Assembly (NCBI RefSeq): GCF_000384415.1
Contig: NZ_ARVU01000001.1
Span: 62,001-126,000, forward strand
Length of the DNA: 64,000 bases
Reading direction: 5' to 3'
Origin: Cycloclasticus pugetii PS-1
GTDB taxonomy: Bacteria > Pseudomonadota > Gammaproteobacteria > Methylococcales > Cycloclasticaceae
In this document: positions 46,862-57,246 of the stretch, in pieces
Position numbering within the stretch: position 1 is the stretch's first letter
Layout of the letters: each line of letters begins with the position of its first letter
Made by a program: the position numbers and the translations under genes
The notes under the pieces: model-generated
What the model was told of the DNA's origin: nothing
Databases searched by the model: none
Seen by the model: the letters and a program-made list of their open reading frames with translations, nothing else

Positions 46862-48586
46862 ATGGCAGGTCGAATCCCCCAGCATTTTATTGATGACTTA
46901 TTGGCAAGAACCGATATTGTCGAGGTGATTGATAGCTTGCTACCGTTGAAAAAAAAAGGTGCAAACTACTCTGCTTGCTGCCCTTTTCATAACGAGAAAA
47001 CCCCCAGTTTTACTGTCAGCCAAGACAAGCAGTTTTATCATTGTTTTGGTTGTGGCCAGAGTGGTTCGGTGATTGGCTTTTTAATGGATTACAGCCACTT
47101 TAGTTTTGTAGAAGCAATTGAAGAATTAGCAAGCCGCGCTGGCGTGGAAGTTGTACGCGAGCAAGGGTTTGAAACGGAGAAACCGAAACGGGATTTATCG
47201 CCACTGCTGCGTATGAATGAGAAGGTGAGTGACTTTTACCAGCAGCAACTGCGACAGCATGGGGCCAGTCATATTGCGACGGAGTACTTGAAAAATAGAG
47301 GGCTGACAGGCGAAGTGGCTAAAACCTTCCAATTAGGTTTTGCACCACCAGGTTGGAGTAATTTGCTGTCGTCGTTGGGCCAAGATAACGATTCGCTCCA
47401 TCAGTTAGGTGAATTAGGGCTTGTGGTGACGAATGAAAATAATAAAACGTATGACCGCTTTAGAGAGCGAATTATTTTCCCTATCCGTAATAAACGTGGG
47501 CAAACTATCGGGTTTGGTGGTCGAGTTCTAGATGGCGGCGAGCCAAAGTATTTAAATTCTCCAGAAACGCCGCTCTACCATAAAGGCCGTGAAGTATATG
47601 GTTTATATGAAGCGCTAAAATCGTCTACTAAAATACAGCAAATTATTGTGGTTGAAGGCTACTTAGACGTTATTTCGCTTTATCAGCAGGGCGTTACAAA
47701 TGCTGTTGCTGCCTTGGGTACCGCAATCACTCGCGAGCACGTTGATTTATTATTTCGCTCTGTGTCCACCTTGGTGATATGTATGGATGGTGACACAGCG
47801 GGACAAAAAGCAGCATGGCGTGCTGTGACGAATGCTTTGCCAGCTTTGCGCACTGGACGGCAAATAAAAGTATTACTGTTAGCTGAGGGTGAAGATCCTG
47901 ATAGTTTAATTCGTGAAAAAGGGGCCTCACACTTTGAGCAGTTGGTAGAGCAGGCGACGCCGTTGTCCAGTTATTTTTTTGATTACTTAGGTAAACAGCA
48001 CCCGTTGACGACAATCGAAGGGCGGGCTGGTTTTATGGAGCAAGCGAAACCATTGCTAGATACATTACCTGCGGGTGCTTTTGCAGAATTAATGAAGAAA
48101 CAATTAGCACAGCTAACTAAAATGGAAAAGCAAGGTGCGGCCGCTTCCTTCAAACCTCGATTCGGTGCGCGACAAGTTGTTAAAAAAACTGGGGCCGCCC
48201 CCCTTTCGGCTATGAGGCATTTAATAATGCTGATTCTTCATGAGCCTGCGTTGGTGCAAAAAATTAATACACAAGACGCTTGGTTACAATTAAATGTGCC
48301 AGGAATGCCGGTATTAAATGAAATTATTTCGGTGTTAAATGGTCATATAGAGGTATCGCCAGCAATGCTGCTAGAACGGTTTCGTGGGCACGAACATGAA
48401 AAAATTATTAGAGCATTGTTTGCCGAAGAGCGATTAATCGAAGGGGAGTCGACTGAGCAGGAGTTTTTAGGCGCAATTGAGCGCTTGAAAGAGCAGGCAA
48501 AAAAGAGTCGTTATGAAATATTATTGGCAAAAGCAGAAGATTTAAGTGAAGAAGAAAGAGATGAGCTTAGAGAATTAATGAAATAA
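46862..48586 (+). CDS. dnaG: DNA primase
   Basis: DnaG makes RNA primers at the replication fork. The 574-residue protein has the N-terminal CHC2 zinc finger ([13 protein letters not shown] to [10 protein letters not shown]), the RNA polymerase domain with [12 protein letters not shown], the Toprim metal site ([10 protein letters not shown] and [15 protein letters not shown]), and a C-terminal helicase-binding domain ending in [21 protein letters not shown] 168-nt gap after yqeY holds a 6-bp inverted repeat (ATTAAC at 46796, GTTAAT at 46806), which may mark a processing site or a second promoter region. Confidence 0.97.
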   Translation: MAGRIPQHFIDDLLARTDIVEVIDSLLPLKKKGANYSACCPFHNEKTPSFTVSQDKQFYHCFGCGQSGSVIGFLMDYSHFSFVEAIEELASRAGVEVVREQGFETEKPKRDLSPLLRMNEKVSDFYQQQLRQHGASHIATEYLKNRGLTGEVAKTFQLGFAPPGWSNLLSSLGQDNDSLHQLGELGLVVTNENNKTYDRFRERIIFPIRNKRGQTIGFGGRVLDGGEPKYLNSPETPLYHKGREVYGLYEALKSSTKIQQIIVVEGYLDVISLYQQGVTNAVAALGTAITREHVDLLFRSVSTLVICMDGDTAGQKAAWRAVTNALPALRTGRQIKVLLLAEGEDPDSLIREKGASHFEQLVEQATPLSSYFFDYLGKQHPLTTIEGRAGFMEQAKPLLDTLPAGAFAELMKKQLAQLTKMEKQGAAASFKPRFGARQVVKKTGAAPLSAMRHLIMLILHEPALVQKINTQDAWLQLNVPGMPVLNEIISVLNGHIEVSPAMLLERFRGHEHEKIIRALFAEERLIEGESTEQEFLGAIERLKEQAKKSRYEILLAKAEDLSEEERDELRELMK

Positions 48587-48671
48587 AAGAACATTCGTAG
48601 ATAAATTAAGAATATCTGCTAAAATACTCGGTTCAGTTGGCGAAAATTTGTACTTAGTTCACGGGAACATA

Positions 48672-50474
48672 ATGGATAAAGAACAACAGAAAGAACAAAC
48701 CTCTAAAATCAAAGCATTGATTAGTAAAGGGCATGAGCAAGGTTACTTGACGTATGCGGAGGTGAACGATCACCTACCCCAAGACGTGGAGCCAGAGCGT
48801 ATTGAAGAAATCATTACAATGATTTCAGATATGGGCATTAGTGTCAGCGAAGAGGCGCCAGAGTCAGATACTGTATCCGATGGCACCGTTGCTCAAACGG
48901 TTGATGAATCTGCTGCGGCTGAAGTAGCGGCTGTTGCTTTAGCAACCGTTGATAAAGAGTTAGGCCGAACGACAGACCCTGTCCGTATGTACATGCGTGA
49001 AATGGGCACGGTTGGCTTATTAACTCGCCAAGGTGAGCTTGATATAGCTAAGCGTATTGAAGAAGGGCAAAACGAAATGTTGGCGGCGATTGTTCGTTAC
49101 CCAGCTGTTGTGGATCGCTTTTTTGATGTGTTCGAAAAAATTAAGAGTGATGAACTTCGCCTAGCAGACTATATTCCAGATTTTGTTGATTTAGAAGACG
49201 ACTATGATTACACGCAGCCTGCGGCAGCGAAAGATGAAAGTGCGCCTGAAATTCCAGCATTAACCATCGAAGATGTCGAAGTTCGTATTAACGAAATTGC
49301 GGCTAAGTACAAAGAATGTACTAAGGTGATTAAAAAAGAAGGTTATGCCTCAGAAAAAACTCAAAAAGAGTTTGATGAGTTGGCCTTATTGTTTATGGCG
49401 CTTAAATTTACACCGCGTTTCTTTACATTGCTTTCAAATGAAATGAAACAATGTGTTGAGTTGGTTAGAGCTCAAGAAAAAACCATTATTGACATCTGCG
49501 TTAAACAAGCAAAAATGCCGCGTAAGTTATTTATCGCAGGCTTTGTTAAAAATGAAAGTGACATAACATGGTTAGAAGAGCACTTAAAAACAGACGAGCC
49601 ATTTGTTGCTGTTATTAAAGAAAATTTCCATGAAATTAAAAAAGCACAAGTTAGGCTGGCTAATGTAGAAAGCGAAAGCTCTTTAGTCACGACAGAAATC
49701 AAAGACATTAACCGTCGCTTATCGATTGGCGAAGCCAAAATGCGCCGTGCTAAAAAAGAAATGGTTGAAGCCAATTTACGATTGGTGATCTCCATTGCTA
49801 AAAAATACACAAACCGAGGGCTGCAATTCCTAGACCTTATTCAAGAAGGCAATATCGGCTTAATGAAAGCGGTTGATAAGTTTGAATATCGTCGTGGTTA
49901 TAAGTTCTCTACCTATGCAACATGGTGGATTCGTCAGGCCATTACGCGTTCCATAGCCGACCAAGCAAGAACGATTCGTATACCAGTGCATATGATAGAA
50001 ACGATTAATAAATTGAATCGTATTTCACGTCAAATTTTGCAAGAAAAAGGTCGAGAAGCATTACCAGAAGAGTTGGCGATAGAAATGGAAATGCCAGAAG
50101 ACAAGGTCCGCAAAGTACTTAAAATTGCAAAAGAGCCTATCTCTATGGGTACACCGATCGGTGATGATGAGGATTCAAGCCTAGGTGACTTTATTGAAGA
50201 TGCTAACGCAGTGTCACCAGTAGACTCAGCAACAATTGAAAGCTTGAGAGAGTCAACACAAGACGTACTTGCTGGCTTAACCGCTCGCGAAGCAAAAGTG
50301 ATTAGAATGCGATTCGGTATTAATATGAATACTGATCACACATTGGAAGAAGTGGGCAAGCAATTTGATGTGACTCGTGAGAGAATACGCCAAATTGAAG
50401 CAAAAGCATTACGTAAATTACGTCACCCTTCACGAACAGAGCATTTACGTAGCTTTATAGATACGTCAGAATAG
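48672..50474 (+). CDS. rpoD: RNA polymerase primary sigma factor RpoD (sigma 70)
   Basis: The housekeeping sigma factor, 600 residues from ATG 48672 (a longer form from 48648 is not supported). It has region 1.1 at the N-terminus, [21 protein letters not shown] (1.2), the non-conserved region with an acidic stretch, [27 protein letters not shown] (2.1-2.2), [17 protein letters not shown] (2.3-2.4, -10 recognition), and the 4.2 helix-turn-helix [21 protein letters not shown] (-35 recognition). It closes the rpsU operon and is followed after 6 nt by tRNA-Ile2. Confidence 0.98.
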   Translation: MDKEQQKEQTSKIKALISKGHEQGYLTYAEVNDHLPQDVEPERIEEIITMISDMGISVSEEAPESDTVSDGTVAQTVDESAAAEVAAVALATVDKELGRTTDPVRMYMREMGTVGLLTRQGELDIAKRIEEGQNEMLAAIVRYPAVVDRFFDVFEKIKSDELRLADYIPDFVDLEDDYDYTQPAAAKDESAPEIPALTIEDVEVRINEIAAKYKECTKVIKKEGYASEKTQKEFDELALLFMALKFTPRFFTLLSNEMKQCVELVRAQEKTIIDICVKQAKMPRKLFIAGFVKNESDITWLEEHLKTDEPFVAVIKENFHEIKKAQVRLANVESESSLVTTEIKDINRRLSIGEAKMRRAKKEMVEANLRLVISIAKKYTNRGLQFLDLIQEGNIGLMKAVDKFEYRRGYKFSTYATWWIRQAITRSIADQARTIRIPVHMIETINKLNRISRQILQEKGREALPEELAIEMEMPEDKVRKVLKIAKEPISMGTPIGDDEDSSLGDFIEDANAVSPVDSATIESLRESTQDVLAGLTAREAKVIRMRFGINMNTDHTLEEVGKQFDVTRERIRQIEAKALRKLRHPSRTEHLRSFIDTSE

Positions 50475-50480
50475 AACAAT

Positions 50481-50557
50481 GGGCCTATAGCTCAGTTGGT
50501 TAGAGCAGTGGACTCATAATCCATTTGTCCAAGGTTCAAGTCCTTGTAGGCCCACCA
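50481..50557 (+). tRNA. tRNA-Ile2 (CAT, lysidine-type)
   Basis: A 77-nt cloverleaf with anticodon CAT at 50515-50517 and encoded CCA. The acceptor GGGCCTA pairs with TAGGCCC, giving C4-G69 and C5-G68. These two pairs are the TilS identity elements that set tRNA-Ile2 apart from elongator tRNA-Met, so C34 should become lysidine and the tRNA should read AUA. Some annotations would call it tRNA-Met. It begins just 6 nt after the rpoD stop. Confidence 0.92.
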
Positions 50558-50560
50558 TAT

Positions 50561-50600
50561 AAAAAGCCTCAATTCCCGTTTAGGGAGTTGAGGCTTTTTT
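50561..50600 (+). terminator. terminator of the rpoD-tRNA-Ile2 transcript
   Basis: AAAAAGCCTCAATTCCC pairs, with one wobble, with GGGAGTTGAGGCTTTTT around a short loop, followed by T-rich DNA. It starts 4 nt after the tRNA. Confidence 0.85.
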
Positions 50601-50797
50601 ATTTAAATAAGGTTTTTCAATGCGCTAGATTTACTTTATTCGGTAACCGTATAAAGCCTATAGCGGGTGGGTGATAAAAAGAAGGTGTTGCTGGCCTTTT
50701 AAAAAATCTTTAAGTGAAAAAAATCACAAATTAAATTTAGTAATATGCTGTTTACCCGTATGCTTATAGACAATTCATTAATGAATCTATAAATAAT

Positions 50798-53308
50798 ATG
50801 TCGACAACATTATTAGCCATTTATAACCGGACCGTTTTAGGTCGACCTGTTTTTACAATGGTCGTGATGGTGCTTTTAGTCATTTTTCTGGGGACTCATG
50901 CTACTAAATTTAGACTAGATGCCTCTGCTGATTCGTTAGTCCTAGAAAATGATGAATCATTAGAGCTTTATCGGTCAATAAAGGCGCGCTATGGCTCAGA
51001 TGATAGTTTAATTCTTACCTATACACCTCAGTTGGATATGTTTTCAGATGAGGTGCTACAAGACATAAATCAGTTACGGTCAAAATTAAAAAAGATTGAT
51101 CGAGTTGAGTCAGTAACTACTTTATTAGATGTGCCTTTAATTAATAGCCCTCCGATGACGTTGTATGAGTTAAGCGAGGAGGTTATTACGTTAGAAAGCC
51201 CTAAGGTTGATCGTGAGCTAGCTAAGCAAGAGATAATTTCTAGTCCGCTTTACCGTAATCTATTAATCAGTCCTGATGGGGAAACGACTGCCTTGCAAAT
51301 AACGTTTAAATTTGATGAAAAGTGGGAGAGTTTGCTAAAAAGTCGTGATGCTTTGCGTACCAAGCAGTTAGAAAATAGGCTCTCTGTAAAAGAGGCTAAC
51401 TTACTGCAAAAAATTTCAGGTGAGTTTGATGCTTATAACGCATTGTTACAGGTCCAACAAAGTAAAGATATTGAGACAGTACGTAATATCATGGATCAAC
51501 ACCGAAAGTCCGCGCACTTGTTTTTAGGGGGCGTGCCGATGATTGCCAGCGACTCGATAGACTTTATTCGGCATGATTTATTAACGTTTGGTATTGCTGT
51601 TTTTGTGATTCTCATCATTATTTTAAGTGTCATTTTTAGACGCTTACACTGGGTTATTCTGGCCATGATGACCTGTTCAGCATCAGCAATGAGTGTGATT
51701 GGTATCTTGGGCCTTTTAAATTGGCCGGTGACGGTTGTTTCATCAAACTTTGTTTCATTGCTTCTTATCTTAACGTTATCGTTATTGGTTCATTTAATTG
51801 TCCGGTATAGAGAATTACATCGAACACTGGCAAATTATGATCAGCGAGAATTAGTGCTTGAGACGGTAAAAAGTAAATTTATTCCCTGCTTGTATACATC
51901 GATCACCACGATGGTGGCCTTCGGTTCGCTACTGGTTAGCGGTATTCGCCCAGTGATTGATTTTGGTTGGATGATGGTAATAGGTATTGGCATCGCGCAG
52001 CTGATGACGTTTACATTATTTCCTGCGGCAGTGGTGTTATTAAATAAGGAAAAGCCGACGCAAGAACATGATATTACCGAGAAGCTGACACAGTTTTTGG
52101 CAGATAAGAATAAGCAATATGGTCGTGGAATCATGTTGTCTTTTGTTCTCTTGGCGGTGTTAAGTGTTTGGGGGCTTGCTCAACTAACCGTTGAAAACCG
52201 TTTTATAGATTACTATAAAGAGTCGACAGAAATTTATCAGGGTATGGAGCTGATAGACCAAAAGCTAGGCGGTACAACCCCCATGGATGTGGTTATTGAT
52301 GCACCGGCTTATTTTTACGAAGAAGAGGCTGAAGAAGAAATATATGAGGAGGACGATGAGTTCTTTGATGATGAGTATGGTGATGCTGCTATTGGAATAA
52401 CAGGCTCAAGTTATTGGTTTAACAGTCAGATGCTAGGGAAGATTGAGGAGATACATAATTACCTTGATGCCTTTGATGAAACAGGGAAGGTAATCTCCAT
52501 AGCAACAGCAGTAAGTTTGCTGAAAACGCTCAATGAGGAGATTCTAAATAATGATTTTGAGCTGGCGATTCTTTATAAAAAGTTGCCCCCTGTTATTAAG
52601 GAATCGTTAATTGAGCCTTACATGTCTGCCGATGGCAATCAATTACGTTTTAGCATCAGAATTTTTGAATCAGACCCATCACTACAACGCGGAGAGTTAT
52701 TGGCAGAAATTAAACAGGGTCTAAACCGTGACCTTGGGATAGATGAGGAGCAAATTAAAGTTACCGGCATGGTCGTTCTCTATAATAATATGCTTCAAAG
52801 CTTATTTCGCTCACAAATTTTAACCTTAGGCGTTGTGTTTGTTGCTATTTTGATAATGCTGGCAATACTTTTTCAAAACATACGCTTAGCAGCCATCGCC
52901 ATCATCCCCAATATAATGGCCGCGGGAATGGTGCTTGGGCTAATGGGCTGGTTAGCAATTCCACTGGATATGATGACAATCACCATCGCCGCTATTTGTA
53001 TAGGCATAGCCGTCGATGACACGATTCACTATGTACACCGTTTTATAGATGAATATAGCCAACATCAAGATTATTGGTTGGCGGCTCAGCGAAGCCATAG
53101 TTCGATTGGTCGAGCAATGTATTACACATCGTTGACGATTACGATAGGCTTTTCAATTTTAGTATTTTCTAATTTTATACCCACTATATATTTTGGTCTT
53201 TTAACGGGGTTTTCAATGATTGCAGCCTTACTGGCGAATATGACGCTCTTGCCATTACTTATTATTCGTTTCAGGCCACTGGGTAATCAGCCAAAAATTA
53301 ATGTTTAA
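50798..53308 (+). CDS. RND superfamily exporter (MMPL-like)
   Basis: An 836-residue inner-membrane protein with the two-fold RND plan: one helix (about 17-35), a periplasmic domain, a bundle of five helices (about 260-420), then the same again. Membrane motifs include MTCSASAMSVIGILGLLNWPVTVVSSNFVSLLLIL and AICIGIAVDDTIHYVHRFIDEY, the charged helix for proton transfer. It resembles HpnN/MMPL lipid exporters more than drug pumps, and no adaptor or outer-membrane gene adjoins it. An unusual acidic run occupies residues 508-529 of the second periplasmic domain. The substrate is unknown; hydrophobic or lipid cargo is a guess. Confidence 0.88.
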   Translation: MSTTLLAIYNRTVLGRPVFTMVVMVLLVIFLGTHATKFRLDASADSLVLENDESLELYRSIKARYGSDDSLILTYTPQLDMFSDEVLQDINQLRSKLKKIDRVESVTTLLDVPLINSPPMTLYELSEEVITLESPKVDRELAKQEIISSPLYRNLLISPDGETTALQITFKFDEKWESLLKSRDALRTKQLENRLSVKEANLLQKISGEFDAYNALLQVQQSKDIETVRNIMDQHRKSAHLFLGGVPMIASDSIDFIRHDLLTFGIAVFVILIIILSVIFRRLHWVILAMMTCSASAMSVIGILGLLNWPVTVVSSNFVSLLLILTLSLLVHLIVRYRELHRTLANYDQRELVLETVKSKFIPCLYTSITTMVAFGSLLVSGIRPVIDFGWMMVIGIGIAQLMTFTLFPAAVVLLNKEKPTQEHDITEKLTQFLADKNKQYGRGIMLSFVLLAVLSVWGLAQLTVENRFIDYYKESTEIYQGMELIDQKLGGTTPMDVVIDAPAYFYEEEAEEEIYEEDDEFFDDEYGDAAIGITGSSYWFNSQMLGKIEEIHNYLDAFDETGKVISIATAVSLLKTLNEEILNNDFELAILYKKLPPVIKESLIEPYMSADGNQLRFSIRIFESDPSLQRGELLAEIKQGLNRDLGIDEEQIKVTGMVVLYNNMLQSLFRSQILTLGVVFVAILIMLAILFQNIRLAAIAIIPNIMAAGMVLGLMGWLAIPLDMMTITIAAICIGIAVDDTIHYVHRFIDEYSQHQDYWLAAQRSHSSIGRAMYYTSLTITIGFSILVFSNFIPTIYFGLLTGFSMIAALLANMTLLPLLIIRFRPLGNQPKINV

Positions 53309-53339
53309 TAAGACTTGTTAGTGGGGGGATTTAAGGGGG

Positions 53340-54743
53340 CTAAATCACGCTCGAAAAAAGGTGTTTAGCTTTTTGTTGGCTATAAAAATCAAATGCCATG
53401 CAAATATTTCTAATCAACAACTGCCCAGGGGCTAAGACCTTAATTTCATTAGTATCGTAGCGTATCAACCCATCACGCGAAAATTGATCGAGCTGTGGGT
53501 AGGCGTCATCAAAGTAAGTGGCAAAATTAATATTAAGTTCTTCTTCAATAGCCCTAATATCTAGCGTGAAATGGCAAATAAGCTGAGTGATCACAGCACG
53601 GCGAATTTTATCGTCGGCATTCAGAGTAATGCCCTGATAAATAGCTAGTTCATTATGCTTCAAGCTGTTTGCATAGTCGTCTATTGTGCGTTGGTTTTGG
53701 GAGTAGGAATCTGCAATACGCCCAATAGAAGTAACGCCAAGGCCAATCAGGTCACACTCAGAGCGTGTGGAGTAGCCTTGAAAATTTCGGTAGAGTTTGC
53801 CATTGTGTTGGGCAACAGCCAGCTCATCGTCAGGCTTTGCGAAATGATCCATGCCAATGTATACATACCCAGCGCTGGTCAATTGATCAATAGATTGGTG
53901 CAGTATTTCTAGTTTTACTTCGGGCGTGGGTAACTCGTCCTTGTTCATTTGGCGTTGAACTTTAAAGCGCTCAGGCATATGTGCATAATTAAAAATAGAC
54001 AGTCGGTCAGGGTTCGCGCCATGGATGACTTTATCAAGCGTTTGTGAAAAGCTACGAGGCGTTTGATGGGGTAAACCATAAATCAGGTCGAGGCTAATAG
54101 AACGAAAATTATTTGCACGGGCGGCATCAACAACCGCCAATGTTTCGGTTTCACTTTGAATGCGATTAACGGCCTTTTGAACAAAGGGGTTGAAATCTTG
54201 AACCCCTAAACTGATTCGATTGAAGCCAATCTCTCGTAATAAAGCGATGGTTTTTTCATCGGCTTCACGAGGGTCTATTTCAATGGAAAACTCGCCGTTA
54301 TTATCATCTGCTAATGTGAAATGTTGGCGTGTAACAGCCATCAGTTCGCGCATTTGTTGATGATTAATAAAAGTGGGCGTGCCACCGCCCCAATGTAGTT
54401 GTTCGACGGTGCGTTTAGAATCAAATAAGGCTGCTTGTAGGGCGATTTCTTTGTGTAAATTATTCAAGTAGGGAACAGCATGCTGACGATTTTTGGTAAT
54501 GATTTTATTGCAGGCACAATAAAAGCAGACCGTGTCACAAAAAGGCAGGTGAAAATATAGAGATAGCGGCCCACCTCGTTGATTGGATAGGTCAACTTGC
54601 TGCTGATAACTTTCAGCTGTGAAATTTTCATTAAATTCAACAGCTGTTGGATACGAGGTGTAGCGTGGCCCAGCTTTGTTATAACGCTGAATAAGGTCGA
54701 GGTCGAAAGTTACGGTTTGTTCCAAGGCTATAGTGATGTGCAA
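53340..54743 (-). CDS. hemN: oxygen-independent coproporphyrinogen III oxidase
   Basis: A radical-SAM enzyme that decarboxylates coproporphyrinogen III without oxygen. It has 467 residues, with NKAGPRYTSYPTAVEF near the start, the cluster motif C69-x3-C73-x2-C76 plus C78 (FCDTVCFYCAC), HWGGGTPTFI, and DLIYGLPHQTP. The start appears to be TTG 54743 or TTG 54725, as no ATG lies in the region. An FNR/ANR-like box at 54801-54814 suggests induction at low oxygen, consistent with the enzyme's role. It converges on the RND gene. Confidence 0.95.
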   Translation of the reverse strand: MHITIALEQTVTFDLDLIQRYNKAGPRYTSYPTAVEFNENFTAESYQQQVDLSNQRGGPLSLYFHLPFCDTVCFYCACNKIITKNRQHAVPYLNNLHKEIALQAALFDSKRTVEQLHWGGGTPTFINHQQMRELMAVTRQHFTLADDNNGEFSIEIDPREADEKTIALLREIGFNRISLGVQDFNPFVQKAVNRIQSETETLAVVDAARANNFRSISLDLIYGLPHQTPRSFSQTLDKVIHGANPDRLSIFNYAHMPERFKVQRQMNKDELPTPEVKLEILHQSIDQLTSAGYVYIGMDHFAKPDDELAVAQHNGKLYRNFQGYSTRSECDLIGLGVTSIGRIADSYSQNQRTIDDYANSLKHNELAIYQGITLNADDKIRRAVITQLICHFTLDIRAIEEELNINFATYFDDAYPQLDQFSRDGLIRYDTNEIKVLAPGQLLIRNICMAFDFYSQQKAKHLFSSVI

Positions 54744-55059
54744 ATGTTCAAGGCACTATAGCACTTCAATATGGGTTGATATGATGAAATGAAGTCAGAT
54801 CTGATGCGGATCAAGTTAACGTGATATCAATTAAAGTAGGTGCGATTTGCTGATATTTACGCACCCAAGTTTGTGATAAAACAAGGCAATGGGGTTGCTC
54901 GATGATGGCGCATGATATAAGCATTCAAGCCTGACTGAGCTCGCCAATCGTTTAGAAAGTTGGTACGTAACGCGGTGTATTTTTAGATGATATGATGAAG
55001 TGCATAGGACTTTATTTTTATCGGCGTGCTCAGAAAAATTTGAAGTTAAAGGAGACAAG
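54744..55059. other. intergenic region between hemN and the beta-CASP gene
   Basis: About 315 nt that separate two divergent genes. It holds the FNR-like box at 54801-54814 and the ribosome-binding site AAAGGAG at 55048-55054 of the downstream gene. I saw no other gene or structured RNA in it. Confidence 0.5.
54801..54814 (-). promoter_or_regulatory. FNR/ANR-type binding site upstream of hemN
   Basis: On the minus strand the site reads TTGATCCGCATCAG, matching nine of the ten specified positions of TTGAT-N4-ATCAA. It lies 58 nt before the hemN start. hemN is a known FNR/ANR target in several proteobacteria. Binding here is inferred. Confidence 0.6.
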
Positions 55060-56451
55060 TTGAATATTACATTCCACGGTGCTGCAAAGGGAGTAACCGG
55101 CTCCTGTCATCTTATTGAATGTGCCGGTCAGCGCATTCTCATTGATTGTGGGCTATATCAAGGTAGTCGAGAAATTATTGAAGAAAATGCTGAACCGTTT
55201 GGCTTTGACCCTGCTTCGATAGATTTTTTATTACTGACGCATGCTCATTTAGACCATTGCGGGCGAATCCCTCTGTTGGTGAAACGCGGTTTTAAAGGGG
55301 TTGTTATCACCACGGCAGCCTCATTGGAGTTGGCTCGGTTGGTTATGCTGGATTCTGCTGGCCTACAAGAAGAAGAGGCACGCTACCAACAACGTAAAGC
55401 AAAACGACAGCAAAATAGTGATAAGGACATTGAGCCGCTATATAGTATTTTGGATGCGCTCAATAGTTTAGAGTTTTTTGGCAGACAAGCCATTTACGGG
55501 CAATCTGAACAGCTAGCAGCGGGGATACAAGCAACCTTTTTTGAGGCAGGGCATATTCTGGGGTCAGCGTCTATTCTTCTGCAGCTTGAAGAGAAGGGTG
55601 CGGTTCGACGAGTGCTCTTTTCAGGTGATCTTGGTTACGGTGGACGGGCTATTTTGAACGCACCAGACAGGCCGCCAAAAGTAGACACGGTTATTATGGA
55701 AACAACCTATGGTGATAGGGTGCATAAGCAATTACAACCCTCTATTGAAGAGCTTTATGGGGTGATTAATGAAACGATAGGCCGTGGCGGAAATGTCATC
55801 ATTCCGACGTTTGCGATGGAAAGAGCGCAAGAAGTGCTCTATTTTTTACGAGAAGGTATTCTTAGTAAAAAGATAAAACATTTTATTAATGTGTTTCTTG
55901 ATTCACCCATGGCAATTTCTGCAACGCAAATTTTTGCGCGGCATCCTGAATGCTATAACACAGAAGCTCTAAACCTGTTTAATGAAGGCAAAGACCCTTT
56001 TGGGTTTCCAGGGCTACATTTTACGCGTGAAACGACCGAGTCAATGGCAATCAATCAGGTGAGTGGTGGTGCTGTTATCATGGCAGGATCGGGTATGTGT
56101 ACGGGCGGACGTGTGCGGCATCATTTGAAACATAATTTATGGAATCGGCGCAGTAGTATTGTATTTGTTGGTTTTGCAGCTCAGGGAACGTTAGCAAGAC
56201 GTATTATTGATGGTGCAAAAACAGTAAAAATATTTGGTGAAGAGATGCCTGTTCAAGCCAGTATTCATACGATTGGTGGTTTTTCTGCGCATGCTGACCA
56301 AACTGAATTAATCGCATGGCATGCAAAAACAGGGAACCCTAAAACGACGTACCTTGTTCATGGTGAAGAGAAAAGCATGAAAAGCTTTGCTGCAAAAATT
56401 CAAGCAACAGATGTGAGAATACCAACGCTGCATGAATCGTTTGAACTATAA
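55060..56451 (+). CDS. metallo-beta-lactamase fold beta-CASP ribonuclease-like protein
   Basis: The 463-residue protein is of the bacterial CPSF73/Ysh1-like group. The metal motif is LTHAHLDHCGRIP; GHILGSASI and FSGDLGYGGRAIL carry further ligands. The beta-CASP insert and the closing motifs (IMAGSGMCTGGRVRHHLKH, SAHADQTEL, TYLVHGEE) are typical. Members cut RNA, sometimes as 5' exonucleases. TTG 55060 is chosen, since AAAGGAG stands 5 nt upstream and the protein then starts directly at the first strand LNITFHGAAKGVTGS. No partner gene is evident. Confidence 0.9.
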   Translation: MNITFHGAAKGVTGSCHLIECAGQRILIDCGLYQGSREIIEENAEPFGFDPASIDFLLLTHAHLDHCGRIPLLVKRGFKGVVITTAASLELARLVMLDSAGLQEEEARYQQRKAKRQQNSDKDIEPLYSILDALNSLEFFGRQAIYGQSEQLAAGIQATFFEAGHILGSASILLQLEEKGAVRRVLFSGDLGYGGRAILNAPDRPPKVDTVIMETTYGDRVHKQLQPSIEELYGVINETIGRGGNVIIPTFAMERAQEVLYFLREGILSKKIKHFINVFLDSPMAISATQIFARHPECYNTEALNLFNEGKDPFGFPGLHFTRETTESMAINQVSGGAVIMAGSGMCTGGRVRHHLKHNLWNRRSSIVFVGFAAQGTLARRIIDGAKTVKIFGEEMPVQASIHTIGGFSAHADQTELIAWHAKTGNPKTTYLVHGEEKSMKSFAAKIQATDVRIPTLHESFEL

Positions 56452-56628
56452 AGACGAGCATTAGCGTTTAGGCTAGTGTATGTATGCGATAGCGATGCAC
56501 TAATAAAACAAGTGGTTAATGTCGTTATATCTGCAATACTGCATGCCTGAGCAGTATTTCTAGGGATGTTAATAGCACATATAGCGGTCTATACTAATAA
56601 AAAAAATGTAAGTATGGAGGGGTGAGGG

Positions 56629-57246
56629 ATGAGCGATAACACAGCAAGTAATGAGCAGGCAGCGACCAAGGTTAATGTCTATTTTAATTTTAGAAGTCCA
56701 TATTGTTATTTAGCGTCTAAAAGTATGTTTTCTGTCGTTGATCAATACCGCGTAAAGTTTTTATGGAAACCTTTTGGCGGATGGGCCGGTCGATCATCGC
56801 CTGAGCGAGTAAAGAAGAAAATACATTTAGTACGCCAAGACGTAGCACGTAGTTGCAAGAAAATGGGTATACCATTTTCTCCACCACCGATTGAAACGGA
56901 CCCAACATTGGCAGGCGCAGTCTCGTTTGCAGCGGAAAAAGAAGGCCTGTTGAAGCCTTATATCATTGAAGTGATGAGGCAAGAGTGGGCAGAAGGCCGT
57001 AATATCGGTGAAATAGATACTTTGTTTGAAGTAGCAGAAGTAATAGGCTTATCACATGAATGTGTTGAAGCAGCCAGTAGTGATGAGTCTTATCTCGTTA
57101 AAATGGATGAGAATTGGCAAGAAGCACAATCAAAAGGGGTTATTGGTGTGCCATCGTTTACGGTTGACGATCAAATCTTTTGGGGAAATGATCGGATTGA
57201 TTCGTTGAAAGATCATTTGCATGACCTGAGATTGAGAAACATCTAA
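56629..57246 (+). CDS. 2-hydroxychromene-2-carboxylate isomerase-like (kappa-GST fold) protein
   Basis: A 205-residue DsbA-fold protein. YFNFRSPYCYLASKSM near residue 25 is the HCCA isomerase/kappa-GST motif with the glutathione-binding serine, and GVIGVPSFTVDDQIFWGNDR is the conserved end with the cis-proline. Relatives (NahD) isomerise hydroxychromene carboxylate in naphthalene breakdown using glutathione; others handle different GSH adducts. No other ring-degrading gene is near, so the substrate is uncertain. It overlaps the GST gene by one base (TAATG). Confidence 0.85.
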   Translation: MSDNTASNEQAATKVNVYFNFRSPYCYLASKSMFSVVDQYRVKFLWKPFGGWAGRSSPERVKKKIHLVRQDVARSCKKMGIPFSPPPIETDPTLAGAVSFAAEKEGLLKPYIIEVMRQEWAEGRNIGEIDTLFEVAEVIGLSHECVEAASSDESYLVKMDENWQEAQSKGVIGVPSFTVDDQIFWGNDRIDSLKDHLHDLRLRNI

